Numbered from the stretch's first letter, positions 46,611 through 58,460 are shown. The stretch: 64,000 nucleotides of DNA from Cliona cf. orientalis (GCA_963930775.1 OZ005698.1:7632501-7696500); one strand, 5' to 3'. The notes: a model not told the origin generated them from the sequence alone. Made by a program: numbers and translations.

Positions 46611-46668
46611 GTCTCGTGCCCAGCCCCTCCTACGCATAAAGCGTAGGATCCGAGGGGCTGGGCACGAG
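46611..46668. repeat. Short hairpin repeat (TCTCGTGCCCAGCCCCTCC family)
   Basis: TCTCGTGCCCAGCCCCTCC and its inverse GAGGGGCTGGGCACGAG flank a short loop containing TACGCATAAAGCGTA. Relatives are at about 10,825, 53,469-53,537, 54,100-54,172 and 60,161-60,203. Confidence 0.8.
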
Positions 46669-46680
46669 GTTCAAACGGCC

Positions 46681-49600
46681 ATGGATGTCAGGGAAGATGA
46701 TCTACCTCGCTTGTATAGGGAATACTTCAGTTCTCGTTCCCAATGGAGAGCTATTGGCTGTGCCCTAGGAGTCAGTGCTGCCGACTTGGAGGCCATCGAA
46801 ATAAATCAGCGTGGAAAATGCGAAGACTGCTTTCTACAGGTTCTTATCAATTGGCTGAGAAAGAGAGGGAGAAAGTCGGAGGAAGAGTTACGTCAAGCTA
46901 TAAATCTGTGCAATGTAGAAGAGGATACCAGCCTCTTTCCAAATTGGAGATACATGTATACCATCGTGATCTTGCTTAGTATTCTATCAGCTATTCCAGC
47001 TGTACACGTCCATAGGTGGCTCACTGCTAGTTCTCTGACTACAGCTGCACACTCTTTGAAGGGACTGTACAGGTATCACCCAGTGGTGGAGTTTGAACTA
47101 CTAGACTTCACCGCTAGCATGCCATATATAAATGTGACAATGGAACATACTCGTTACCTAGGTAAGATGGTGGACTTCTGGGAGCTGCTGAATAGACTTG
47201 ATTCAAAACACCAGATGCAAGACAAAAAAAAAACTACACGCTACTAACCAACTAAGAAAACTTGAAAGGGTTTTGATTACAGGCCACCCAGGTGCTGGTA
47301 AAACAACCCTAATGCGATACTTAGCAAAGGAGTGGGCTAATGGTAGGCGGCTGCAATCATGCAAAGTGTTGTTTCTCATCCAGCTTGATGACTTATCGAA
47401 AGATAAAGAGCCTCAATCCCTTAGTGACTTGTTACAGCTATCGCCATACAATGATTTAGACCTTGCAGGATTATCCAAAGAAATTCAACAGAGACAGGGA
47501 GCTGGGGCATGTTTTCTCTTGGATTCGTATGATAAGTGGATTTGGAAAAAGGATTTTGTATATCGATTATTTTTCAGCTTCAACCTTCATTCTTCATTTT
47601 GCATTCTGTCGTCGCGTTCACATAGTAGTTTAAAAAATAGGCAACAGTCGGGCATTAAATACATTACTATGACTGGTTTCAAAAATACCGACCTCAAAAA
47701 GCATTTAGAGACTTTGTCTACAGATGACAATGTGACCAGTTCAATCCAAGAGTTATGGAGCTCCAATAACCACATCAAAAGTCTCTGTACGCTTCCATTG
47801 AATATGGTGATGTTGCTATCCATTATAAAGAATGGGGAAGGTTCAGATTTCAATACAAGAACAGAAATCTATTCAGCTTTCATGAATGTGACAGTGAAGC
47901 ACTTTTCAGATCGTCTCCAAGGGTGGAATACACTTTCTCTGTGGGGCTGTATACTAAATGTATCTGATTCATACAGCAACAAATTGTGTACAGCCTTCAA
48001 AGAGCTGTGTCGTGTAGCATTTGAAATATTTTTTAATGGAATAGACACGTTTCCTAATTGTGAAGAGATATCTAGTGATATTAATAAGCTTGGTTTTGTT
48101 AAAATAACAAGAGTGAATTCAAATGGCGATGAAGTGAGGTACGTATTCTATCATCCCACGTTTCAAGAATTTTTTGCAGCTATTCATTTACTGGACTTGA
48201 ATCAAAAAGAGCTGTTATATTTCTATATTACAGAACGTCAACAAAGCATAACATGGTACCAACGAAATAATCCTTGGTTGTTTTATTTTGGACTACTGGG
48301 AGCACATTGCAGAGAAGATAATGTAGCTGCCATTTTAAGGCATATATCTGTATATGAAAGAATGGTATATCACCGTCGCACGCACACATTTAAGTATCTC
48401 CAGGAAATTGGATGGACTAGCGAGAAACTTAATAGACTATTGGATTCTGCAGGAATCTCCACGTTGTATGTCAGTGGCACCAACTTTCACAACTTGGAAT
48501 ATGTGCTTACTCATGCTAATATCCACGAGCTCAGAATAGAACAACCAGGCTGCAAAGGATATTTGTACGTTAATCAAAAGGTGGTTTTAGGTTCTCAGTG
48601 GAAATCGTGCTTAGAAAAGAATTTTTACAAAAGCATAGTTGGTAGTGAGCATCATCCTTTTACCCATCCAATCTATCCACATGTACAAAATCATACATCC
48701 TGCTTGTACACTCTACAATGTTTGCATAGCATGTTCACAGATCTTCGCTCATCAGTACATGTAGATCTAGACTTGGAGGTGGATAGCTTCTCAACTGCAA
48801 TTAAGGGCATGGGTAAATATTTTAAAAGCTTGAATCTCACAATTGGACCAGTTTTCTGTGAAAGCGAATTACTGAATTATTTCATATATATTCTCAAACA
48901 CTTACCAAGAAGATATGCTATACGTGTAAAGGAATTAGAAATCAACATCAAGACCTCAACATCACCATGGCATAGACACAGTAGGTATGGATCTAGCGGA
49001 CACTTTGATCCTGATAGCTTGTTTAGAATACTGACGTCACTTTTTAAGGAGGTTAAACGGTATACGCTACAAAAGCTAATTTTCACCGGACCCAAGGATA
49101 ATTCACTGGCCACAAGTAATATGCTACGAGACACTATTTGTGAATTAAAAGAATTACAGACTCTTGAACTGCACTCTGTGGGACCCTACGAAGTTGAAAA
49201 GTTGTTGCCGTGCTTGCCACCTACTCTTCAAGAACTTAATCTATGTGAGAACAATCTCACTGACCAAAATGTGATCGTGATAGCCCAAGGATTGAAACAT
49301 TTACATGAACTCAAATTGCTCAGTCTGTGTAAAAACTCCATTGAGGGGAGCAGTCTGCAGTCCCTAGTGGAAATACTAGTGTCACATCGGACATTTTCCT
49401 CACTGGACCTCTCATATAATCACCTCAAGCTCGACAACAATGGTGATGGGATTAAGGCACTGGGTAGCTTGCTCAATCTTCATGAATTGAAAATAGAGGG
49501 TAGCGGAGTCGATACTAAGGAGCTGGTTAATGTGCTTGTATCAAACGAGATCAGACTCCATTCCTTGCATATAACAGCCAATTCCTCTACTGGATTCACG

Positions 49601-49888
49601 AGCTTACTACCTATAGCTCAGTTACACAGCTTGCATCATTTAGACGTCTCTGAAAGGTTTGAAATGGAGATCGAGAGGAAGTCGTTTGAAAGTGATTTAC
49701 TTGTTAAAATACTCAATAACCTAACCAAATTAGAAACCTTTAAACTGTGTGATCAGAAATGGTCATTAGTTATGAATGACAAGCTCAGATGGAGTATAAA
49801 GTCTATTCACTTGGCTAGACTTTTCGGCCATTATCTTCCATACCTTCGATCATTCCTAGCACCATGTCTGAATGTAACAATTGATTAG
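46681..49888 (+). CDS. Death-TM-NACHT-LRR (NLR-like) gene with one frameshift at an A10 run
   Basis: Part 1 (46,681-47,247): Death domain from MDVREDDLPRLYREYFS, then a hydrophobic helix YTIVILLSILSAIPAVHV, then the NACHT lead-in MVDFWELLNRLD. An insertion of 13 bases relative to the paralog, ending in ten As (47,224-47,233), shifts the frame by +1. Nine As would keep it open. Part 2 runs open to 49,888: P-loop GHPGAGKTT, Walker B CFLLDSYDKW with the usual acidic E replaced by K, then an LRR region (ELNLCENNLTDQN, LLSLCKNSIEGSS, SLDLSYNHLKLD). Single exon. The LRR region differs strongly from the paralog at 27,592-30,474 while Death and P-loop regions are close. It lies 1.3 kb downstream of the TxYxxI receptor at 43,728, same strand. 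Likely an NLR; membrane location is inferred from the helix. Confidence 0.85.
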
Positions 49889-51490
49889 TGTTTTAGGAGC
49901 AGTTATGAATGATTATTAAATTTTATTATGTGAAGGCTTCAATCATGATTGGTGTCTGTGCTGACTATATGTGGATGTTGCGTGAACATGATTGTGTATG
50001 ATATTGTTTTGTGTGTTGTACATAATATGCATAATAATATTATGGCAATATAATGTATCCGTGTTCATGTACCTATACTATACATACGTAAGTACTGTAT
50101 GAGCATATTTTAATAATAATATTATGTCAGCACACATGGTCTGGTGTTGATGTGTATGTATGGATTTTTGCACGTTTCTTATCAGATTATGGTATGTAGG
50201 TGGGCGTGGTATATACGATGATGCAATTGGGGGCGTTGCCCGACTGAGACACGCATGCCAAGATGCAGAGAGCTTTGCTTCGAGAGGCGATCAGAGGTCG
50301 CATTCTACCTCCTATTGTGAGATCTGGTCTGTGCCCAGTGTCAGCAAGATGCCAGTCAGGCAGTGCAAAAGACGGTGAGTTGCCAGGGGGCCTAAATAGC
50401 TGACCTGAGTTCAGGGGGACAATGGGGGGAGCAAGTCCTTGTAGCTGATTGATCAGTCTTTTAAAATATGTATGCATTGCTAGATATCGTATACTTAACA
50501 GTCTCGATGAGTAGGAGTATTAGCAAACATCTTAATGAAGAGGTGTAGTGAGTGTGGAGCGGGTATCATTGACGGGTCATTAGCTCTAAGCTCCGCCCCA
50601 ATTATGGGTTTTGGATTATAGTTCTAAAATAGTAGATTGAGGCTTATAGTTTAATAGCCACCCCAGCCTCTACTAGCATAAAAAGTGGTAGTGCATTCAT
50701 TGCATAAAATTTCATCGAGTTTAGTATATACATATGAAGAAGCAAGCAATCTCTCACTCACAAAATTAACGTTAAGTGTCAAAAGATCTTCCTCAAACTC
50801 ATTAGTAAGTGATTAATAATGCCTTCACCCCTTCTCTATGGATGAGACTCAATGATTCCTCTTCTGCTCAGATTGCTAGCTGTGGGTTGACTACCTGACT
50901 ACTCATGCATGCAGTGTACATAGGGTGCCATTATCTACCGTATACATGTGCCTGGCACATGCATTCCCACCAAAATTAATAAGAACTACGTAGGTTCTGA
51001 ATTTCTACCAAAATATCATCCATCAAGCTAGGAATTCATCTCTTCTGCCACAGACTCACTATCTCAATGTCATAGTTATAGCAAACACACTCACCTCATG
51101 TGCACATGTGCATGTGTGCTCTGTTATAATATTATTGTGTTTATACATGCCTATATTATACCTGTGATGTGATTGGTAGGTGGAATTGGTAAAATAATAT
51201 TATTCACACTTCATCTATGGAGTGCACTGTGTGGGGTGAGTGAATATTCATTGATAGGCTTTCTGTACCAGGTGTGCTTCCTTATCGGACTACATAACCA
51301 TTTGCATGTATTAATTTTAGATCTACCATCATACCACGAAATTTTTCAAGAGCTAGAGGTCCAAAACCTATGACATTGTACAGGTGCATGCAAATAGCAA
51401 GTACTAATTGAGCCCCTAAAAATTTCCTGGGAGTCTGGGACTGTACCTTGCATAATGTGTGCATCAACACCTGTAATGTCCACCTCCCAC
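49889..51490. other. Intergenic, end of the immune cluster
   Basis: No gene recognised. It contains short AT palindromes such as ATAATAATATTAT. The open frames near 50,160-50,480 and 51,173 have no domain. A first exon of the downstream reductase may lie in the last few hundred bases. Confidence 0.5.
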
Positions 51491-51492
51491 AG

Positions 51493-52719
51493 ATCAGCTC
51501 AGTGTTGAGTACCGTCCACTCGGAAACACTGGAATGGAACTCTCACTAATATCAATGGGTGGATCCGGATATGGGAATGTGTACGGGCAGATCGATGAGG
51601 CCCAATCCCTGGATTCCGTGCACTATGCCATCAATAGAGGCATCAACTACATTGACACTGCCTACTGGTACGGCCAGGGATCATCTGAACTATTTCTCGG
51701 GAAAGCTCTGAAAGACGTTCCTCGAGAGAAATACTACATTGCGACGAAAGTTGGTCGATATGAGCCGGATGCTCGGAAAAGGTTTAATTTCTCAGCTGAA
51801 AAGGTTACACAGAGTGCAGAGGAAAGTCTAAAACGTATGGAACTGGATTACGTTGACCTTCTGCAAGTTCACGACGTGGAATTTGCTCACGACATGGAAT
51901 TTGCTCCTTCGGTTGATGTGATTGTCAATGAAACTCTTCCAGCCGTCAATCGCTTACGAGAGAGAGGTCTGTGCCGATTCATAGGTATCACAGGTTACCC
52001 GATAAAAGCCCTCCGAGAGGTCTTAGAGAGGAGCCCTGTGAAAATCGACAGCGTCTTGTCATACTGCCGACTCACCGTGTGGGATCCTTCTCTCACGGAG
52101 CACTTTAGCTACTTCCAGTCGAAAGGGATCCCACTGATCAACGCAAGTCCAATAGGTATGGGATTACTGGCTACTGCACCACTGCAGTCATGGCATCCTG
52201 CGTCGGATGATATCAAGGAGGCATGTGCTAATGCGGTGAAGTATTGTGAGGCGGAGGGCGTTGATATCTCTCACCTGGCTGTCAAGTATTCTGCTAGCTT
52301 TAAAGAGGTAAAAAATTTAATGATGATAATTACAGGTACAATTTTGATATTATAATTAGTTATAGGGAGTCTGGGGGAATGATTTGATCGCACAACATTA
52401 CTGTATGTGCATGAAAAAGCAGCCGCTATTATGTTTGGTAGTGGTCATCATTTTTACAAACGCCAGATGTTTATCAATAGCCATTCTGAAACACACACAT
52501 GTACACTCACAGGTGACGACCACTCTGGTGTCCATGTGTGATCGTTCCACTGTTGACAGGAACATTGAGGCTGCGATGCGTCCACTGACACTGAAAGAAC
52601 AAACTGTTATGGATGAAATTATTAGGCGATACTTCACCCCTCTTCAGCTGACCCACTGGGAGGGAGTGGAATACCAGGAATACAAAAGACAGCTGCAAGA
52701 TCTAGAGTTAAATAAGTGA
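51493..52719 (+). CDS. Aldo-keto reductase, L-galactose/D-arabinose dehydrogenase-like
   Basis: The main exon (about 51,493-52,306) reads VEYRPLGNTGMELSLISMGG at its start, typical of AKR N termini. It has the catalytic set: D and Y in YIDTAYWYGQGSSE, K in YYIATKVGRY, H in LLQVHDVEF, with NADP-site features FIGITGYPI and NASPIGMGLL. It ends at SFKE with a GT donor. The last exon (about 52,513-52,719) continues VTTTLVSMCDRSTVD and ends ELNK at 52,719. The true start is in an unfound upstream exon; the ATG at 51,534 falls inside the conserved N terminus. Cytosolic NAD(P)-linked oxidation or reduction of a sugar-type substrate is expected from the family. An apparently single, intact gene of housekeeping type at the edge of the immune cluster. 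Confidence 0.88.
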
Positions 52720-52772
52720 TTAATTAAATTTTGTTATTAACTAAATTTTTGTGGGTAATAATATTATGGCTC

Positions 52773-52778
52773 AATAAA
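52773..52778 (+). terminator. Polyadenylation signal AATAAA of the reductase
   Basis: AATAAA 54 bases after the stop codon at 52,719, the usual spacing for a metazoan poly-A signal. Confidence 0.5.
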
Positions 52779-52779
52779 A

Positions 52780-54300
52780 GAAGTTTACAGTTGTGTTCCA
52801 CATGTATTAGCTTTGTTCAGATCTAATCTTAGACTAACATTGTTGGTGTTGCAGCAGCTATAATTATTTATTAATTTATGTCAAGGTGCTGCTGATCAAT
52901 AGGAATAATTATAATAATATTATGACCTTCAAGTTAATTTTGCTTCCATACTGACTTAATAAACTAAGATATTAAACGTTCATCAGTAGATGACCCGTAC
53001 GTTACCAAGTGACTGTGTCTCAACCATGTCACGCGGCAACAGGCCCTCTATATATATTATATAAAAAATATGTGCTGCTAGTGTTTAGAATAAGGAAGCA
53101 TAGAACGAAATGGTACAAGGTCGATACAGGTATTAGTGAAACAAGTATTAAACGCCATGCCTAAAACCTTACTAGTGTGACACCATTATTGCAATTGCTG
53201 TCCGTATCGATCCTTACCAAACTCTCTAATTGCAATCTATTGGCTATTGATTACATATACGTACGTGATAGACCCCTATAAATTTTTGGTAGTCACCTAG
53301 TATTATGACAGATTTCATAAAATTAATGCTGGGCAACTAGCTCTAGTGAATGCTACACCTTTGACGACCTTTACCAACAAGTTTATTTTTAATCTAAGTT
53401 CGCCCATAGATATTAGAGCGCGGGGTTCGCCCCATTGCAATGTTTTAATATTGGAAATTGGGCCTAACGAGTCTCGTGTCCAGCCCCTCCTACCTCCAGC
53501 CTCTCCTTTTTGCGTAGGAGGGGCTGGGCACGAGACTAGGGCCTAGCTACTATATACTGGAGAGCTATCGGCACCACAGCTGTCCATTTTCGATGTTTCT
53601 GCTGCACAGTGCTACACTGCTAGGTCTGTGAAGGGGCTGGCACCCAGACTAGCACAGTGCAGGGTGAGAAGTTTCCAGAAGTGGCCCATACTCATGATAT
53701 AGCTATAGGTCATAGGGTCTGGGGACGCTTAGCCTCGGCCTCGGAAAACATTCATTTTTGCCTGTGCTTTTGGTCACGATAGAGGGTGTGGTTGATAGGC
53801 GGGGCCAGCAAGACATGACGACAGTCTGAGTGTAATATCCCTCCATTGCATGATATTCAACGGTACCTCAGAGCTTCTAAAAGTGCACTTTGAACGAAAA
53901 TCTATCAGTCCAGTTATTATTATGGCAGTAGTCCAGTCCACCCGTGACCCGGTGCCGATTGTATACACCCTACAGAGACTGTACATGGATTTCCATTGCA
54001 TTCACGCGGCCGGCCATGGCCGGCCAGCGGACGTAGACCCCGCCCTCCTCGAAATTATAAGTCCCGCCCATCGCATATCGATGATCGTACGCGTAGTCGA
54101 GTCTCGTGCCCAGACCCCACCCCCGGCCTGGCCTGCGCCTATGGCCTAGCGCCTGCACCGGTAACGAGACTGATCGATCGTGCATGTACATATACATAGT
54201 ACATGTATAATAATGTGATGTGACGTTTTTTATCATGTGACCGTCGAAGTAGAAGTGCTTGCAGTCAATTCTGAGTCGCTGGAGCTGATTGCTGTAAATA
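52780..54300. other. Intergenic with hairpin repeats
   Basis: Hairpins of the TCTCGTGCCCAG family lie at 53,469-53,537 (arms CTCGTGTCCAGCCCCTCCTAC and inverse) and about 54,100-54,172 (arms GTCTCGT/ACGAGAC). No gene seen; frames at 53,850-54,300 on both strands overlap the repeats and have no domain. Confidence 0.6.
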
Positions 54301-54303
54301 AAC

Positions 54304-57300
54304 ATGGAGCAGATACAACCGGGGAAAAATATCCAGGCTTTAATGCTTACTCTCGTTGCATTGGCTGCGATAATTCAATGTGTATCTATTAACAGGATGT
54401 GTGACTCTGGAGGTAAACTATCATACTATATATTACGAGTCTAATTAATTTCAATAACTCCCTCGTTTGTACCCTTGTTTAGGTCAGGGTGAGAGTAGGT
54501 TTACTCATCAGCCCTGCAATCTGACTGTACTTGAAAATGAGACAGCAATTACTCTAAACTGCTCACAGAACAATGGTTCTGTTAGTACACACACAGCAAT
54601 TTGGATAGTTAATGGCTCTGCACCCACTCAGCAAGAGAGAGATTTGTACTACACATATCATCATAATAATTCGTTGACCATCCGTAGTTCAGTGGCGATG
54701 TTCAACAATACTTCATTCCAGTGTTGGTTGAACACATACCATAGCAATGTCGGTTATTTGACTGTGGTTTCTCCTTATCATCCCGATATTTTTTTCTCTC
54801 GTCAGCCTATAACTGAAACTGTGTTCATAGGAGATATAGTAACATTTTATTGTAGTGCATCAAGTGTGACTATGGCAGTCGTTGCTGTTTGGGTCATAAA
54901 TGGTACCACTTACTTGCATACAGATTTTGCGGCAAAACGTGAATACACATTCAATCACGATAATTCATTAAGTGTTATTGCAGAGATGGATCTGAATGGA
55001 ACATCATTTCAGTGCATTCTTGATCCAGTACGAAGTAATATTGGATACTTATATTTGAACTCAACTACTCAACTGATTTCCAATACACGTAAGTCCTATG
55101 TAATTTGTAATCCTAATACCATAAGACCATTATTCATGAGCAAGCCCCGAATACACGGGTGTAGTCACCAGTCAGGTATTTAGGTTATCTACCTGACCAC
55201 TTTTTACCTGAACAACTACCAAATCAAAATGGGCGGAGCCTGCTGGCCTTGCTGGCAAATCGAATCGTATTTGACATCAACTGTGACTGGTTATTCAGAT
55301 ATTACAATGATAGAGATCGCCATGCATCTAGACCTCAATTTTACCTACAGGATGAATCAGAAACGTTCTCAGAAGGTCTAAAAATACTATATTTTCCTGG
55401 GGGAAGCTTGCCCCTTGCGCATGCGCACTTTTTAGTGCCACACCCACTTGAAATTACCTGACCACTCAAAATTTCGTGGCTACAGCCCTGGTATACATAT
55501 ATTTTTTATTTGTGTGTGATCTTGCATAGCAATGACTCAATACGTATGGTCAGACAACTCATAATCAACGCAGTCAGTCAAACAAATCACGGCAATACAG
55601 TAGGGCTTGAGCTCAAGGCTGTATTAAAATGACTGCACCGTTCTCCAGTTCATTACAACAATGTAAGAGATAAATAAAGCCTAATACCGTACTCAAGGAT
55701 GTCAAGAATCATGAAACTGAGAGCCTGGCTTCCTAGTTGTAGGACCATGATCCTGTGTTGAATTTTGGATGTAGGTGAACATAATCATTAGTTACGTGTG
55801 GACCACTATCTCTCATTGCTGTTTATCATGTGTATATACCTCAGTATCTCTTGGAGGATATGTAAGCGTTATCATTATGGATTTTGAACACAATATTTCC
55901 CTCTTTTCTTCTTTCTCTCTATCCTTGGGAATTGGGGGGGGGGGGGGGGGGGGGGAAGGGAGGAAGTTCAGCTTTCCCCCCACCCCCACTGATGAAACGA
56001 TTCAAACCCTGTGTAGAGTTTTACCACTAGAGCTTGAACTAAGTGCTATAATAAGGAGGTGACATACACAGGACTGGTTAGATCTGTACCCACTGTGACC
56101 CACAATACACTCTCATGAAAAAAGATTATGGTCATTTTTTATGATAATTCTTTCTACCTTGCATGTATGCACATGTAGCTACAGAATATTCAACCTCAGA
56201 GGTCACTTATAGTAACGCTACTTCATCTACAGTGGAACGGACAACTACAGATGGTAATTAATACTGTTAGTAATAATATTACTATTATCATGAGGAATGT
56301 TATTTTTAGGAGATGTTAAAAATTCTGATGAAACTCCAGGATCAAAATCTAATGGTATGAAACACTCTACGATATCTCCAGTAGCTGCATAGTTGCAATT
56401 ATGCATGTGGTAAAAGGAGTGCATACACAGTTTAAGTCTATATATTATATCGATGCCAGTGCCTCACAGAGATTGAGACTGAGACTGACTCTCGACCTCG
56501 ATGGTGACAAATTTTGATGCTTCAGTCATAGAGACAAACTCGACAACACAGTACAGCTCTGAACTTAGTAGCCGCACGCAAGTGCAAACACAATTAAGTG
56601 GGCGTGGCCGTGATCACCAGCCCAAACAATCGTTAGTTCGAGGCAAAAACATGGCAGAAAATGTTCCTGGCTTGATTCTGCTGCTTATTTCTCGATCATG
56701 TATCTCGACTATTCGAAAATTAGTCCTGAAAAACAAGTTGATCATGTCAATATCACAAAGAGATATCACTCCAAAAATAAAAGCTGCCCTCGATTAGCTA
56801 GTAGCCGCACTCCAGCAAGGCTGAGATTAATAGTAGCTGCGGCTAGTATTTGAATAAAATTTAATACTGATTTTCAAGTCCCAGAAAGGCTCCATGGAGG
56901 GCCTGGATCTGGGAACGTAAACCGTAGCCCTCGTACTCGGGTCAGTTTACTGCCATAAATCCCAGGCAATTGGGCAACTAGAGCTCTGTAGAGCACATAC
57001 CCCGCGCGCACATTGCGCAATCTATAGATTTATTTCGTTGCATGGCTATAATTTTGTGAACTTGAGAGAAAAATGGAAATGCTGCATGCTTAGTTATTCC
57101 GGTGACACTTGAAACTGAGCCCTCTCTGCACCCAGCTGCAGACTAGGAAGACATGAGCTTGTACCTATATTTTGTTGTAATAATAGTATAGCTCTCTTAC
57201 ATACTGATTGGTTCCATTGGGCTTCACTGTTCAGATTTAAGTCACTATAGACATCACGAGCATTATTTAGAACATCGACGATCTTTACCAGTCATACGCT

Positions 57301-58323
57301 TGTTAGTTGTGCGCATGAGCAGAAAGCACAATGGGCATACATTATGCATTGATGGGCACTGTCGATAGGCGTGGCTACGGTGGCCAACAAATAGGCACTA
57401 TTTGTGATGCTCGTGGACCGTATCCCACGATTTGGCGCCCACAGACGCCATTTTTTCGCCGAATTCGATCGATTCATTGAGCTTACGAGTCGCTTGTTAC
57501 AACGCAAATGCGATCCCGACCCGTTCGCGATACACCGGTACGTACGCCGCCGCGATCGCTGGACGATATGGATGGGAGGGGCTGGGAGGTCAGGGGATGG
57601 ATTGCGAATGGTTAGTGTGGGAGGGGCTGGGAGGTCTGGGGATGGGTTGCGAATGGTTAGCAGGGTTAGTCTCTAGGGTTTGCGTATACGTGGACTGGAG
57701 GGTCTGGGGCTGGGTTGTGTAGGGTTTGTCTATAAAATAGTTGAAATAACGGCTGTCGGCAGCAACAACGGTGGTGGCCGAGTGGTTGGGCTCTTATGTA
57801 TGGGACGGAATGGAGCGGGTTCGAATCTTGCCGTACACTTTGATTTTTTTCTTTTTTTTTCCCTGTCGAATTTTTCTCTAAGTGTTGATAGATCGCATTT
57901 GCGTTAGATCGCATTCGCATTGTAACATCGCTTAGACGCCTACATCTCGAGATATGGCGATTTTTGTGCTAACAACGACAACGACGACACAACCGATTAC
58001 TTTACCCCTTGCGCATGCGCGCGGGGTAATAACTATTACAGGTTATACCACAATTACCTCATAACCACAGAAAAGTAATTTGCTACTGGGGGTATAATTA
58101 CTCTAGTCCAAAATCATGCTAAAATTTATTATAGTGCTCCCCCCCCAACACACACACAAAATACAGTGTCTGTTGCTGTAATAGTAGTACTTACTGTGAT
58201 ACCATTGTGCATCATCATCGTCACAGTGCTTCTAGTTCTGATCATTAAAGTGTACAAGTGGCGTAAAAAAAAGATCAGGCCTCCAGCCCCTGATAACAGA
58301 TTACAAGATCCCAATAATTTATA
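54304..58323 (+). CDS. Two-Ig-domain transmembrane receptor with short proline-containing tail
   Basis: The signal peptide exon starts at 54,304 (IQALMLTLVALAAIIQCVS) and ends at a GT donor near 54,413. The Ig exon (about 54,482-55,087) holds two Ig-like domains with Cys pairs: ITLNCSQN...SFQCWLNT and VTFYCSAS...SFQCILDP. Small Ser/Thr-rich stalk exons follow at about 56,180-56,253 (SEVTYSNATSSTVERTTTDG) and 56,311-56,354. The last exon (about 58,135-58,323) has a TM (VAVIVVLTVIPLCIIIVTVL), a basic stop-transfer and the short tail KIRPPAPDNRLQDPNNL. No tyrosine motif. The stalk-TM intron is swollen by a repeat element at about 56,990-58,030. Resembles a cell-adhesion or immune co-receptor; function unknown. 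Confidence 0.72.
55934..55955. repeat. Poly-G tract (22 bases)
   Basis: An uninterrupted G run in an intron of the two-Ig receptor; quadruplex-prone and a likely length polymorphism. Confidence 0.9.
56990..58030. mobile_element. Composite repeat element with TACCCCGCGCGC ends
   Basis: Left end CTAGAGCTCTGTAGAGCACA then TACCCCGCGCGCA. Right end TTGCGCATGCGCGCGGGGTAA. The same pair bounds the element at 9,291-9,684. Nested inside is an inverted pair (TGTTACAACGCAAATGCGAT near 57,497 and ATCGCATTCGCATTGTAACA near 57,908) enclosing a SINE-like unit. Confidence 0.6.
57560..57890 (+). mobile_element. tRNA-like SINE element (best copy)
   Basis: A minisatellite-like head (two GGGAGGGGCTGGGAGGTC units, then GTTAGTCTCTAGGGTTTG) is followed by GGTGGCCGAGTGGTTGGGCTC (A box; 57,774 on) and GGGTTCGAATCTTGCC (B box; about 57,817), then T runs. 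The long gap between boxes fits a Leu/Ser-type tRNA ancestor. Two decayed relatives sit in RTK introns at about 16,140 and 34,765. Confidence 0.68.
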
Positions 58324-58460
58324 ATTTTTATATCAGTAATAATAATGTGTGTGCATATACGTTTTGGATATTATTTATTATGATCTCATTGTGATATATA
58401 GTGGCCATGGCTAAAATTATGGTTAAGGTAATCTTAGTTAGTATAATTATTATAAACATA

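Larger units (their letters stand above)
30481..49900. repeat. Tandem duplication unit 2 (about 19.4 kb)
   Basis: Same gene order as unit 1. The match is near-identical up to about 40.95 kb, then clearly more diverged through the short-tail receptor, TxYxxI receptor and NLR. The LINE at 42,445 and the hairpin MITE at 45,606 are private to this unit. Confidence 0.85.

Noticed and set aside
53850-54305. Gene on either strand in the GC-rich patch
   Set aside because: The frames arise from CG-rich hairpin repeats and lack domain or splice support.
56501-56797. 98-codon plus-strand frame in the two-Ig receptor intron
   Set aside because: No signal, domain or homology recognised. It lies in repeat-like sequence with repeated TAGTAGCCGCAC motifs.
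57774-57835. Genuine tRNA gene
   Set aside because: A and B boxes are present, but the acceptor arms do not pair by eye and the same module recurs in repeat elements, so SINE-like is the better call.
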